NCBI RefSeq assembly: GCF_026230195.1
Contig: NZ_CP036501.1
Span: forward strand, 372,001-436,000
Reading direction: 5' to 3'
DNA length: 64,000 nucleotides
DNA from: Candidatus Paraluminiphilus aquimaris
GTDB taxonomy: Bacteria; Pseudomonadota; Gammaproteobacteria; Pseudomonadales; Halieaceae
The notes under the pieces were generated by a model, which saw only the letters and a list, made by a program, of their open reading frames with translations, had not been told where the DNA came from and made no database searches. The position numbers were made by a program, and so were the translations under genes. Shown piece after piece: positions 1 through 8,753 of the stretch (its first letter is position 1; each line of letters begins with the position of its first letter).

Positions 1-4
1 AAGT

Positions 5-46
5 CACAGAATCACCGGTCCGCTCATTTAGCTGTGGTGATTCGTG
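5..46. other. Stem-loop upstream of maeB
   Basis: GAATCACC at 9-16 is the exact reverse complement of GGTGATTC at 36-43. The stem extends by CAC (5-7) pairing with GTG (44-46) around a one-base bulge. The loop is about 19 bases. No clean T-run follows, so it is a poor intrinsic terminator. It could end an upstream gene outside the window or be a transcribed leader or protein-binding site about 110 bases before the maeB start. No coding sequence is supported in bases 1-158. Confidence 0.35.
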
Positions 47-158
47 TTTCACTTAACAACATAAAGATATTATGCGTTAACGCTGCCACCCAGAGCGGCG
101 CGGCGCGCAGACAACCCTCGTTGTCGCACCAGTTATCACTCATATATCGGAGTTCGGG

Positions 159-2435
159 ATGGATAAGCCCACGTTTAAAGAGGAATCGCTCAACTATCAC
201 ATTGAGGGAAAACCGGGGAAGCTAGAGGTAAGAGCAACCACACCTCTTGAGACACAAGCCGACCTTTCAATGGCCTATTCGCCGGGTGTTGCGCACGCCT
301 GTGAGTACATAGTCGAAGACCCATTAAACGCATCAAAGGTTACCGCCCGCGGCAACTTAGTAGCGGTTATCAGTAACGGTACCGCCGTATTGGGACTCGG
401 TGCGATCGGCGCACTTGCATCCAAGCCAGTGATGGAAGGCAAGGCGGTGTTGATGAAGAAATTCTCAGACATCGACACCTTCGATTTAGAAATCGACGAA
501 ACCGATCCCGAGAAGCTCGTTAATATTATCGCCTCGTTGGAACCCACGTTCGGCGGCATCGTACTCGAAGACATCAAGGCCCCTGAGTGTTTCTACGTCG
601 AGCGGCAACTTCGCGAGCGGATGAACATCCCTGTGTTTCACGACGACCAACATGGGACCGCCGTAGTATCGACCGCGGCCGTGATCTCCTGGCTCAAGCT
701 CACCAACAAAAAGATGGAAGAGGTCAAACTCGTTATCTCAGGTGCGGGCTCAGCGAGCATGTCTTGCGCGGACCTCATCGTGAGCCTTGGTCTGAAGCGC
801 GAAAACGTCTTCATGTGTGACAGTAAGGGCCTCATTTATGAGGGCCGTCAGGAGGGCATGAATGAATTTAAAGCGCGTTACGCGCGACAGACTGATAAGC
901 GAACCTTGGCCGAGGCCATGGAAGGCGCGGACATTTTCTTCGGCTTATCGACGGGTGACTGTGTAACCCAAGAGATGGTTAAGCAGATGGCACCCAATCC
1001 GCTCATTCTCGCGATGGCTAATCCCAACCCAGAGATACACCCTGACCTCACGCGCGAGGCGCGGCCCGATGCCATCATCGGTACCGGAAGATCGGATTTC
1101 CCAAATCAGGTAAACAACGTCCTTTGCTTCCCGTTCCTATTTCGCGGCGCCCTCGATTGCGGCGCGACCACCATTAACGACGAAATGAAGATTGCCTGCG
1201 CCTACGGACTCGTCGACCTTGCACAGCAAGAGGCCTCAGAAGAAGTCGCACTCGCCTACGACGGGCAGTCGCTGAAATTTGGCCCTGATTACATTATTCC
1301 AAAACCCTTCGACCCGCGACTCTTCGAACGTGTTCCCGTTGCCGTCGTCGAGGCGGCCATGCGAACAGGTGTGGCCAGTCGACCTATCGAGGATATGGAT
1401 GCCTACCGCCGAACGCTGAGCAAGCACGTGAACCGATCGGGCATGTTTATGCAGCCCGTTATCAATGCAGCCGCCAACAGTGGACTGAAACTCGTCTACT
1501 CCGATGCGGAGAACGAAACAGTCATTCGCGCCGTTCAAACGGTGGTCGATGAAGCCATTGCTCGCCCTATCCTCGTCGGACGACCCTCTGCGCTGAATGA
1601 GATTATCGAGGATCTCGGTTTGCGCATTCGTTTGGGAGAAGACGTTGATGTCATCAACCCACGAAGTTATGACAAATATGAAGAGTACTCACGGGACTAC
1701 CACCAGATAGCGGGACGCAGTGGCGTTTCGGTGGAGCGCAGTAGCGTTCTCCTTCGCACCGACAGCACGGTTATTGCGGCCATGGCGCTTCGTAATGGTG
1801 ACGCAGATGGCATGATCTGCGGTAAGGTTGGTCGCTTTACTGATCACTTTCAAACACTGCGCTCAGTGATTGGGACCCAAGGGACAGACGTGAGAGCGTC
1901 GACTCTAACAACGCTGTTATTCGATGATGGTCCCCTGTTTTTAACCGACTGTTTTATCGACTTAGACCCAACAGTTGATCAAATTGTGTCTAAGACACTG
2001 CTCGGCATTGAGCAGGTCCGCCAGTTTGGTATCACACCGAAAGTGGCACTCCTCTCCCACTCGAACTTTGGATCGTCGAACGCACCTTCAGCTCGCAAAA
2101 TGCGCCTGGCGAGTGAGATCTTGCGTGAGCGGTTCCCCGACGTTGAGATCGACGGAGAGATGCACTCGCTGACGGCACTCGATTCGGCATACCGCCAGAC
2201 AATCTTTGACGACAGCCAGCTTCAGGGCAAGGCCAATTTGCTCGTCTTCCCCGGACTCGACGCCGCCAACATTGCGCTCGGCCTTTTACGCCAAAAAGCG
2301 AATGGTCTGCTCATTGGTCCCTACATGTCAGGACTCAAGCGACCCGCGCATATCATGGTGAACTCGGCCACGCCTCGTGCCATTTTCAATGTCAGTGCAC
2401 TGGCGGCGGCAGAGATTATAGCCAAGCAAAACTAA
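159..2435 (+). CDS. maeB: NADP-dependent malic enzyme with C-terminal phosphotransacetylase-like domain (MaeB)
   Basis: This enzyme oxidatively decarboxylates malate to pyruvate and CO2, making NADPH in the cytoplasm. The 758 residues match the usual length of the two-domain MaeB class (about 760). The N-terminal malic domain carries AYSPGVA near residues 39-45 and FHDDQHGTA near 160. The Rossmann glycine motif GAGSA is near 195. From about residue 430 the protein becomes a phosphate acetyl/butyryltransferase-like domain ([10 protein letters not shown] onwards). In known MaeB proteins that domain is regulatory and senses acetyl-CoA rather than acting as a transacetylase. The ATG at 159 starts the conserved N-terminus. 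The gene stands alone, convergent with the EthD-like gene, and shows no damage. Confidence 0.96.
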   Translation: MDKPTFKEESLNYHIEGKPGKLEVRATTPLETQADLSMAYSPGVAHACEYIVEDPLNASKVTARGNLVAVISNGTAVLGLGAIGALASKPVMEGKAVLMKKFSDIDTFDLEIDETDPEKLVNIIASLEPTFGGIVLEDIKAPECFYVERQLRERMNIPVFHDDQHGTAVVSTAAVISWLKLTNKKMEEVKLVISGAGSASMSCADLIVSLGLKRENVFMCDSKGLIYEGRQEGMNEFKARYARQTDKRTLAEAMEGADIFFGLSTGDCVTQEMVKQMAPNPLILAMANPNPEIHPDLTREARPDAIIGTGRSDFPNQVNNVLCFPFLFRGALDCGATTINDEMKIACAYGLVDLAQQEASEEVALAYDGQSLKFGPDYIIPKPFDPRLFERVPVAVVEAAMRTGVASRPIEDMDAYRRTLSKHVNRSGMFMQPVINAAANSGLKLVYSDAENETVIRAVQTVVDEAIARPILVGRPSALNEIIEDLGLRIRLGEDVDVINPRSYDKYEEYSRDYHQIAGRSGVSVERSSVLLRTDSTVIAAMALRNGDADGMICGKVGRFTDHFQTLRSVIGTQGTDVRASTLTTLLFDDGPLFLTDCFIDLDPTVDQIVSKTLLGIEQVRQFGITPKVALLSHSNFGSSNAPSARKMRLASEILRERFPDVEIDGEMHSLTALDSAYRQTIFDDSQLQGKANLLVFPGLDAANIALGLLRQKANGLLIGPYMSGLKRPAHIMVNSATPRAIFNVSALAAAEIIAKQN

Positions 2436-2457
2436 GAGGAGATTGTGAGCGGCTTCA

Positions 2458-2478
2458 TGCCGCCTGTCGCAGGCGGCA
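2458..2478. terminator. Perfect 9-bp stem-loop after maeB
   Basis: TGCCGCCTG and CAGGCGGCA form a perfect 9-bp GC-rich stem with a TCG loop, 22 bases after the maeB stop and just before the end of the convergent EthD-like gene. No U-tract follows on either strand. It is therefore either a weak bidirectional terminator or a 3'-end stabilising hairpin. Confidence 0.5.
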
Positions 2479-2495
2479 AAGCAGTGTGAATCCTG

Positions 2496-2849
2496 TTATG
2501 CGGGCTTCAGGGTCGATTCATACTCGTCGACGATAAAGCTCTGGGTTCGGTCGCGATCAAATAGCCGCTCCTCATCTGCCGACAACTCCGCCTGAGCCGC
2601 GTCCGTTGTCATGTCGCCCATTGCCGCCTCCATTGCTCGGTAGTTTTCGAACCAGACCTCCATCATGACGTCGAATTCGGGATCTTCCGCCCCATCTCCG
2701 GCCAATATTGGATATCGACGAACGTACTTTGTAGCGTGAGAAGCCAAGTACTTTTCACCCAACTTAGAGTGATGCGTTTCGTAGTAATCGCGAAATGCGT
2801 CCGTCGTCAATTCGGGTTTTTTAAACAGCAGTGTCACAACTTTAATCAT
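2496..2849 (-). CDS. EthD-domain protein
   Basis: A 117-residue protein of the EthD family (dimeric alpha/beta barrel, ferredoxin-like fold). The opening IKVVTLLFKKPELT, the F-DYYETHHSKLGEKY helix and the following RYPIL strand are typical of the fold. Length matches small EthD proteins. Members include a protein required for ethyl-tert-butyl-ether degradation and fungal decarboxylases. Most bacterial members have no assigned reaction, so none is assigned here. A GGGAG ribosome-binding site lies 9 bases before the ATG. The PhyH-type dioxygenase gene lies 95 bases upstream on the same strand, so the two may be co-transcribed. Confidence 0.85.
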   Translation of the reverse strand: MIKVVTLLFKKPELTTDAFRDYYETHHSKLGEKYLASHATKYVRRYPILAGDGAEDPEFDVMMEVWFENYRAMEAAMGDMTTDAAQAELSADEERLFDRDRTQSFIVDEYESTLKPA

Positions 2850-2944
2850 GCTCTTTGCTCCCGGGGCAGCCTAAACCGTTTCCATTCTGAGGCGACCAAC
2901 ACCTAAAACTGTACGAAAATATCGACGGTTGAGCGCCGCAGAAA

Positions 2945-3835
2945 TCACTTCATGGACTGCGCTATGAGGTGATCGGCACCCTCGATTGTCCCGAACTGCT
3001 CTGCGCGCTGACTGAACATATTTTCTGGACTAACCGACTCGCGGCGCGCTGACTCGTCATCGGGATCCGAGTAAAAGCCCAGCACGTAGCCGCCCTTTGC
3101 GTAGCCGATAAGCGCACGCAACTCCGGACTCAATTTTGCGGCGTGGTGGGGTGGGCAGGAAAGGTACTGATTCTCTTCCTGTCGCAACCAACTCAAGGCG
3201 TAATGCATAAAGACACCGGTGCGCACCTGGTCCGTTGTGTCATTAGCGCCCCCGCCGTGAAGCACGGTACCCGTGTAACAGAGCACTGAACCGGGGGCCA
3301 TCTCTGCATAGGCAATTTCATGGGGCTCGGGTGATCGACCCTTATCCCAGTGCTGTGACCCGGGTACCACTTGGGTGGCTCCATTGGCCTTGGTAAATGG
3401 CGTGATGGCCCAAATAGTACTGAATAAAGGCTCTACTTTTCGTGGCAGATAACCACCCCAAATTCCGCGATCTCGATGCAAAATCTGAGCACTTTCACCC
3501 GGTGCGATGGCCACCGCGGATGTAAAATGCAACTGAATATCGTCACAAAATGGCTGTAGATATTGACGCGCAGAGGCCAGCATTAGAGGGTCAAGGGCAA
3601 CCGCCTGGCATGCCTCAGATCGTGCAATCAAGGCACCAATCCGCTGCGTTTTATAGCCAGTGAACTCATCTCGCCCAAAGACTTCTTTGGATAAAAAAGG
3701 CGCCAAGTCAGTATTGAGTTGATCGACCTGTGCTCGCGCCATGAGGCCGTCGATAATGACAGCGCCATCGCGCTCAATAATCTCAACGATTGCATCCGTT
3801 GTGGCGCCTGCCGCTAGGTGTTCGATCGTTGCCAT
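2945..3835 (-). CDS. Phytanoyl-CoA dioxygenase (PhyH) family Fe(II)/2-oxoglutarate oxygenase
   Basis: A probable non-haem Fe(II), 2-oxoglutarate-dependent hydroxylase acting in the cytoplasm on an unknown substrate. With the chosen start, the iron ligands are H120 and D122 (motif HRDRGIWGGY) and H193 (VLHGGGAND). R205 (VRTGVF) is placed to bind 2-oxoglutarate. The predicted length of 296 is normal for the family. The reading frame stays open 16 codons further upstream, but the ATG at 3835 has GAGAGGG at the right spacing and begins the typical MATIEHL N-terminus. The neighbouring EthD-like protein and divergent VOC protein suggest catabolism of a hydrophobic or ether-type compound. That link is inference. 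Confidence 0.87.
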   Translation of the reverse strand: MATIEHLAAGATTDAIVEIIERDGAVIIDGLMARAQVDQLNTDLAPFLSKEVFGRDEFTGYKTQRIGALIARSEACQAVALDPLMLASARQYLQPFCDDIQLHFTSAVAIAPGESAQILHRDRGIWGGYLPRKVEPLFSTIWAITPFTKANGATQVVPGSQHWDKGRSPEPHEIAYAEMAPGSVLCYTGTVLHGGGANDTTDQVRTGVFMHYALSWLRQEENQYLSCPPHHAAKLSPELRALIGYAKGGYVLGFYSDPDDESARRESVSPENMFSQRAEQFGTIEGADHLIAQSMK

Positions 3836-3987
3836 GCTGCCCTCTCTTATTTGATGGTTCTTTCTAGGGATCGCTAGGACCATAGTAAATGACTACCCTC
3901 ACGTGTCTATAGTGTCTGAGGTAGCGCCCTATTGATTGGCTCCCCCGCACTAGGCAGACTCTTTACGTCATTAAAGGAGCGCAGACT

Positions 3988-4689
3988 ATGACCACACCTA
4001 ACGCCGTTCACCATGTGGCGATTTCGACGACTGATATGAAATCCCAAATCGCGTTTTTCTCAGATGTGCTCGGTATGTCATTACAGGGCTTATTTTGGAT
4101 GCACGGTGTCCCCAACGCATGGCATGCCTTTTTAGCCATGGGTGAGGCGTCTTTTTCGTTTGTATTCATTCCAGGCAATGAAGAGAAGGAGACCGTCATA
4201 GGTCAAACGCATGCGGGAACGGGCGCTGGCTCCTCTGCACCTGGCACGATGCAGCACATCGCTTTCAACGTTGACACCCTGGACGACCTGATGAACATGC
4301 GCGACCGCATTCGCTCACGGGGTGTTCCTGTTTTTGGTCCCTTGGATCATGGACTGTGCCACTCGATTTATTTCGCCGGTCCCGAAAACCTGACCTTAGA
4401 AGTGGCCACCAGTGACCAAGTCACCCATCCACTAGATTCCACCGGAACTTGGATCGATCAGGATGTCGTCAACCTGGCTGGAATTTCGCCCGAGGAGCTG
4501 GAATCCTATCTGCGCCCGGCCCAGTTTGAGGGACAAGATGGCGCGGTAACGCAGCCTGAATTCGATGCTGACAAGCCACACTTACACTACCCCAAGGACG
4601 CCTATCCGACCATGCTCGAAATGCCAGACTCACAGTTTAAAACCCGTCCGCAGGACCGTGAGCCGCCAAGTCCCAAGGCGTCGAAATAA
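3988..4689 (+). CDS. VOC-superfamily protein (glyoxalase/extradiol dioxygenase fold)
   Basis: A 233-residue vicinal-oxygen-chelate protein. Likely metal ligands are H9 (VHHVAIST), H90 (MQHIAFNV) and E138 (NLTLEVAT), one per beta-alpha-beta module edge, as in glyoxalase I and extradiol dioxygenases. A roughly 80-residue C-terminal tail rich in D, P and K (ending QDREPPSPKASK) has no recognised motif. AAAGGAG precedes the ATG at good spacing. It is divergent from the PhyH dioxygenase gene with about 150 bases between. The substrate is unknown. Confidence 0.82.
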   Translation: MTTPNAVHHVAISTTDMKSQIAFFSDVLGMSLQGLFWMHGVPNAWHAFLAMGEASFSFVFIPGNEEKETVIGQTHAGTGAGSSAPGTMQHIAFNVDTLDDLMNMRDRIRSRGVPVFGPLDHGLCHSIYFAGPENLTLEVATSDQVTHPLDSTGTWIDQDVVNLAGISPEELESYLRPAQFEGQDGAVTQPEFDADKPHLHYPKDAYPTMLEMPDSQFKTRPQDREPPSPKASK

Positions 4690-4695
4690 AATCCG

Positions 4696-5850
4696 CTAGA
4701 CCGGGAAGTTATATTCCCGCAGCCACGCCATCACACGCTGGGTTGCCTCTTTAGCGAGTTCAGGCTGCCCCATGTAGTAATGATTCGCGCCCTTAATATC
4801 AACTCTCGCTTTAGATTCATGCGACACCGCGTCGAATAATGCCTTGGTATGACTGGGCGTGCAGGCGTCATCCGCCGTATTCCCAACCACCAAAACCGGT
4901 ACGGACACCTGCGCCAGACTCGAAGGCCCACAGGCGTTGGCATCATCGAGGCTCCATTGCGACAACCAGCTTCGAAGGGTACAAAAACGCGCCAAACCAA
5001 CCGGTCCGTTATTAACAACCCTAGGATCCCCAAGGTAGCACGTGCCCGGTACACGATCGTTCGGATCGACAAGCGGGTCTAACCACCGAGGGTCTGCCAT
5101 CGTACCGTGCGTCACGAAAGCGAACTCCTCGTTTACCCGACCCGCCTGCTCGAGTGAATCCAATTTGTATTTTACCCATGCTGTTATTTTTTTATTTCTG
5201 GCGATTTGTGCCGCGCGATATCGCGTGAGGAACTCATCGCTAAAGGGTGGCGAGCACGCAACGCCGTAAAGGTCGAGCGCGGGATCACGCAGGTCAGGGT
5301 TGGTCTCATCCAGTACGGATGGATCAATCCACTCAGTAAGTGTGCCATGTCGAGAAACATGCGCAGCCATCATAATCACCGCATCAGCCGGTAACAATTT
5401 CTCTCTCGTGAGATCCGGCCCACCACCGCAAGGGCTTGACGTCACGGTCGGATTTTCAGCCTGCGCTTGATAAAAGGCCGACAGTGAGCCACCACCACTC
5501 CAGCCCAACAGCACAATGTTTTTATAACCGAGGGTCTCTCGAGCGTGACGCATGCATGAGCCCAAATCGACGGTCACCTTTTCCATATTCAGCGCGTAGT
5601 CTGCGCCGCGGTATCGACTGTCACAGGCGAGTACATGTAATCCGGCCCGTGCAAACTGACTCATAATGGGTAGCCAGCCCGTGCCTCCAATGGGGTGCAT
5701 AGTGACTAAACACGTGTCGGAGGGTGCCGTTGTATGAATAAGCGTGCAGAACACCGTAACGATATCCTCGGCACCACCGTAAGTCTCTTTAAAGGCTGAT
5801 TTCTCAACCGTGACAATCGGAAATGGCGTTCTTATTAATTTTTCTGCCAT
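4696..5850 (-). CDS. Alpha/beta-hydrolase, no signal peptide
   Basis: A cytoplasmic alpha/beta-hydrolase of 384 residues, probably an esterase, thioesterase or lactonase of unknown substrate. The nucleophile elbow is GWSGGG with S118. The acid is probably D327 or D328 (NTADDACTPSH). The catalytic histidine is H357 (GANHYYM). An oxyanion segment MHPIGGTG lies near residues 51-58. AGAGG precedes the ATG at about 9 bases. The gene ends six bases from the VOC gene, tail to tail, and is divergent from acuI. Confidence 0.85.
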   Translation of the reverse strand: MAEKLIRTPFPIVTVEKSAFKETYGGAEDIVTVFCTLIHTTAPSDTCLVTMHPIGGTGWLPIMSQFARAGLHVLACDSRYRGADYALNMEKVTVDLGSCMRHARETLGYKNIVLLGWSGGGSLSAFYQAQAENPTVTSSPCGGGPDLTREKLLPADAVIMMAAHVSRHGTLTEWIDPSVLDETNPDLRDPALDLYGVACSPPFSDEFLTRYRAAQIARNKKITAWVKYKLDSLEQAGRVNEEFAFVTHGTMADPRWLDPLVDPNDRVPGTCYLGDPRVVNNGPVGLARFCTLRSWLSQWSLDDANACGPSSLAQVSVPVLVVGNTADDACTPSHTKALFDAVSHESKARVDIKGANHYYMGQPELAKEATQRVMAWLREYNFPV

Positions 5851-6006
5851 GCGGTTTGCCTCTTTTCCCTCACCATAGCATCCGAGGTGAAAGACAAGAA
5901 AGTCCCGAATCTTTGCGCATTCAGCGCGGAAAAGTCATCGCTTTACCGACTATTTCACGTACTCTATTTGCACAATGATAAAACCCGATTACACAAGGTA
6001 ACCCAT

Positions 6007-6990
6007 ATGTTCACTGCTTTGCTCGCCACAAAAGAGAACGGTACTCACAGCGTCGATGTCACCGCAATCGATCACTCCACGCTCGCCGATTCCGGTGTCC
6101 TGATCAAGGTCGATTACAGCACAATCAACTATAAAGATGCCTTGGCCGTGACCGCCGCCGCGCCAATTGTTCGAACGTATCCGCTGGTTCCTGGTATCGA
6201 TCTGGCCGGCACGGTAGAAGAAAGTGACGATCCAAATTGGTCTGTCGGCGATAAAGTGGTGGTGAATGGTTGGGGCATGGGTGAGGGGCACTCGGGTGGT
6301 CTTGCGCAATACGCCCGCGTACCTGGAAGCTTTCTAGTAAAACTCCCTCAGAGCATGACGACCCGCCACGCCATGGCTATTGGCACGGCGGGCTATACGG
6401 CCGCACTGTGCGTCGACGCACTCGAGGCTCAGGGTGTCACACCAGACGACGGTGCCATTTTGGTCACTGGCGCCAGTGGTGGCGTTGGAAGTGTCGCCGT
6501 TGCGTTACTAGCTGCCAGAGGATTCTCTGTCGCGGCCTCTACAGGCAAGCCTGATGCCGCCGACTACCTCAAGCGACTTGGCGCGTCATCAATCGTGGAT
6601 AGAAACACGCTGTCCGAGGCAGGTAAGCCACTCCAAGCGGAACAGTGGGCAGGGGTCGTCGATGCCGTGGGTGGTAATACATTGGCTAATGCCTGCGCCC
6701 AAACCCGCTACGGGGGTGTTGTCACCGCCTGCGGCTTAGCAGAAAGCGCTTCACTTCCCGCAACCGTTATGCCCTTCATTCTTCGTGGTGTCATCCTGCG
6801 CGGAGTGGATAGTGTCATGGCGCCCAGTGAGCCTCGCCTGTCAGCGTGGGCGCGCCTTGCGCGCGATATGAACCTGGATCTCTTGGAAACCATGGTTACC
6901 GAAATTGACTTATCCGATGTTTGCGACGTAGCCCCTGATGTCCTCGCCGGGAAGATAACCGGTCGTCTACTGGTCGACGTTAACCGCTAG
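6007..6990 (+). CDS. acuI: Acryloyl-CoA reductase / YhdH-AcuI-type zinc-free MDR oxidoreductase
   Basis: A medium-chain reductase that in characterised homologues reduces acryloyl-CoA to propionyl-CoA with NADPH, the detoxifying step after DMSP cleavage. The chosen ATG at 6007 gives 327 residues, the standard length. An earlier in-frame start at 5887 would add 40 unrelated residues. Visible motifs are the N-terminal INYKDAL (40-46), VPGIDLAGTV (61-70) and the NADPH Rossmann motif TGASGGVG (154-161). No zinc-binding cysteines are seen, as expected for the family. Its last 24 bases overlap the end of the convergent hydrolase gene. No DMSP lyase gene is present in the window, so the link to DMSP rests on family alone. 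Confidence 0.88.
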   Translation: MFTALLATKENGTHSVDVTAIDHSTLADSGVLIKVDYSTINYKDALAVTAAAPIVRTYPLVPGIDLAGTVEESDDPNWSVGDKVVVNGWGMGEGHSGGLAQYARVPGSFLVKLPQSMTTRHAMAIGTAGYTAALCVDALEAQGVTPDDGAILVTGASGGVGSVAVALLAARGFSVAASTGKPDAADYLKRLGASSIVDRNTLSEAGKPLQAEQWAGVVDAVGGNTLANACAQTRYGGVVTACGLAESASLPATVMPFILRGVILRGVDSVMAPSEPRLSAWARLARDMNLDLLETMVTEIDLSDVCDVAPDVLAGKITGRLLVDVNR

Positions 6991-8319
6991 GTCAGCTTGA
7001 GCACTCAGCGCTTGGTAAATCGACGCAAAGGGCTGGGCTAAACCAACGGCTGACTCATTGAGTGTCAAGCCAAGACGAACCATGACGAGTTCCGCCTCGG
7101 GTACGACCACGACAAATTGACCTGAGTTACCCCCAGCATGAAATGTGTTGGCGGGTAAGTCAGGGTAATCAGATAAACGTGTATTGAGCCAAAAGCTCAG
7201 ACCATAAAAATCAGCGGTCTCAGAGGGTGTAACCGCAAGACGCTGCCACTCTTGCGATAAGAGTGCGTCTCGTCCGTGCCACGCGTCGAGCCACCACTGC
7301 CCAAAGCGGGCCCAGTCTCGCGCAGTCAGGTAGGCAAAGCTTGAGCCGACTTGGACACCGCTGATATCCGGCTCAAGAAGTGGATCATCCAACCCTAAAC
7401 GCTGATTAACCTCCCTATCAATCCAGTCAACGTAGGGCTCGTCATCGAGCGTGGACTGCCAAAGGTAAGACACCACATTCGTATCGCCGCTTGAGTAGAC
7501 AAACTCTTCACCGGGATCAACTCGCTGACCCTGAGCCAGTGGCACCTGCCACATGGGAACACCCCCGTAGAGCATCTGCGTGACATCATCGCCCGGCAGA
7601 TACCGCTCGTCGAAATCAAGGCCACTCGCCATAGTCATTAAATGCTTGAGCGTCAAATCGGCCGAGACGTTCTGAGTCACGTCAGCCGTTGCTCCGAGTG
7701 CTTGCATACGCGCTTTTACAGGCCAGGACAGGTCCATTAGTCCACGCCCCACTTGCACCCCAACGAAGGAGGCCATGAGACTCTTATTCATCGACCAACC
7801 CTGCAGGCGTGTTCTCGAATCAACAGGCGCGGCATACCGCTCAGTCACGATTTCTCCCTTGTGCATAACGAGCACCGCGAGCGTGTTTCTTCCACCCTCA
7901 TCTGACTCCGTAAACAACGCATCCACGGCCTGCTCGATGAGTGGATTGTCAGAACGGTACCGCACCGCAGGCTGGATTCGGTCCCCACCCCCCTCTGACT
8001 CGGTCAACGCTTGCGCATCACCATGCAACGTACAACCATATCGCTCCTTGTAACGTGCTGTGGCGGAAGCCGTGAGGATATTAACGGTTGCCTCTCGCTC
8101 TCCGACGTGTGCGTCAACAAACCGATCCATACCGGCGACAGTCGCCATTCGGGGCAGAATATCTTTTTCCAATATGAACTCAGCCGGCAGCTGGCTGACA
8201 AACACACCCGAACACAGCTGCTTGGCAGAATAACCAACGCCAATACTTGCGGCGCTGTGTAATGCCCAAAAAAAGGCGGCAATGATCAGTGAACCAAGAG
8301 CAAGGGCAATTCGACGCAT
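6967..8319 (-). CDS. Serine hydrolase, class C beta-lactamase fold, membrane-anchored or exported
   Basis: An exported serine hydrolase of the beta-lactamase/DD-peptidase fold, most likely an esterase or peptidase rather than a resistance enzyme. The SxxK motif is SMNK (S176, K179). The second motif is YSSGD (Y275). The third is HAGGNSG near residue 400, replacing the KTG of penicillin-binding proteins. The N-terminus MRRIALALGSLIIAAFFW is a signal anchor. The frame can also begin at a TTG at 8346, but the ATG at 8319 starts directly at the signal sequence. The first 120 residues before the catalytic domain are variable. Confidence 0.83.
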   Translation of the reverse strand: MRRIALALGSLIIAAFFWALHSAASIGVGYSAKQLCSGVFVSQLPAEFILEKDILPRMATVAGMDRFVDAHVGEREATVNILTASATARYKERYGCTLHGDAQALTESEGGGDRIQPAVRYRSDNPLIEQAVDALFTESDEGGRNTLAVLVMHKGEIVTERYAAPVDSRTRLQGWSMNKSLMASFVGVQVGRGLMDLSWPVKARMQALGATADVTQNVSADLTLKHLMTMASGLDFDERYLPGDDVTQMLYGGVPMWQVPLAQGQRVDPGEEFVYSSGDTNVVSYLWQSTLDDEPYVDWIDREVNQRLGLDDPLLEPDISGVQVGSSFAYLTARDWARFGQWWLDAWHGRDALLSQEWQRLAVTPSETADFYGLSFWLNTRLSDYPDLPANTFHAGGNSGQFVVVVPEAELVMVRLGLTLNESAVGLAQPFASIYQALSAQADLAVNVDQ

Positions 8320-8398
8320 GGGGTTTCTCTTTCTCAGTGCTGACAAAGCAGCGAAGACGAGGGATTCATAGGAGCGGGTATATCACTTTGAGGCGGAT

Positions 8399-8671
8399 TC
8401 AATCGACAATGGTGTGGTTGGCATCGAAAATCTCGTTAACCAACGCGATGACATAGGCAACACCAACCAGTAGCAGTCCGGTAACAACCAGCATTTCCGC
8501 ATTCACTCCCAACAGGGTACTCATTTGGGATGACTCGAGCAGTGATGCAAAATCGCTCAAGAAGCCAAGCGTGCCTGCGACCATCAGACCTAAGCCCAGC
8601 CACTTCAGCAGCACTGACGACCCGACCCATGGCTTCAAAACAACGCCCCGTAAATTAATGTATTCGCTCAT
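8399..8671 (-). CDS. Small two-helix membrane protein
   Basis: A 90-residue protein of unknown function. Two hydrophobic stretches, VLLKWLGLGLMVAGTLGFL and MLVVTGLLLVGVAYVIALV, are separated by about 25 polar residues, which predicts a helical hairpin in the inner membrane. The ATG at 8671 is preceded by GGGGGAAG at ideal spacing, which decides this start over an upstream in-frame one. It lies between the serine hydrolase and the Na+/amino-acid symporter, all on the minus strand. No family was recognised. Confidence 0.65.
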   Translation of the reverse strand: MSEYINLRGVVLKPWVGSSVLLKWLGLGLMVAGTLGFLSDFASLLESSQMSTLLGVNAEMLVVTGLLLVGVAYVIALVNEIFDANHTIVD

Positions 8672-8753
8672 TGCTTCCCCCCGCCGTACCACTTTGCAGT
8701 AGCGGTTGGTAGAAAAGCAAGCGCCTCCTGACCGCGCAAAACCTTGCTACGCC

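Noticed and set aside
6967-8319. Antibiotic resistance by class C beta-lactamase
   Set aside because: Both beta-lactamase-fold proteins in the window have SxxK and Tyr motifs but lack the KTG motif of true AmpC enzymes. They look like esterases or peptidases.
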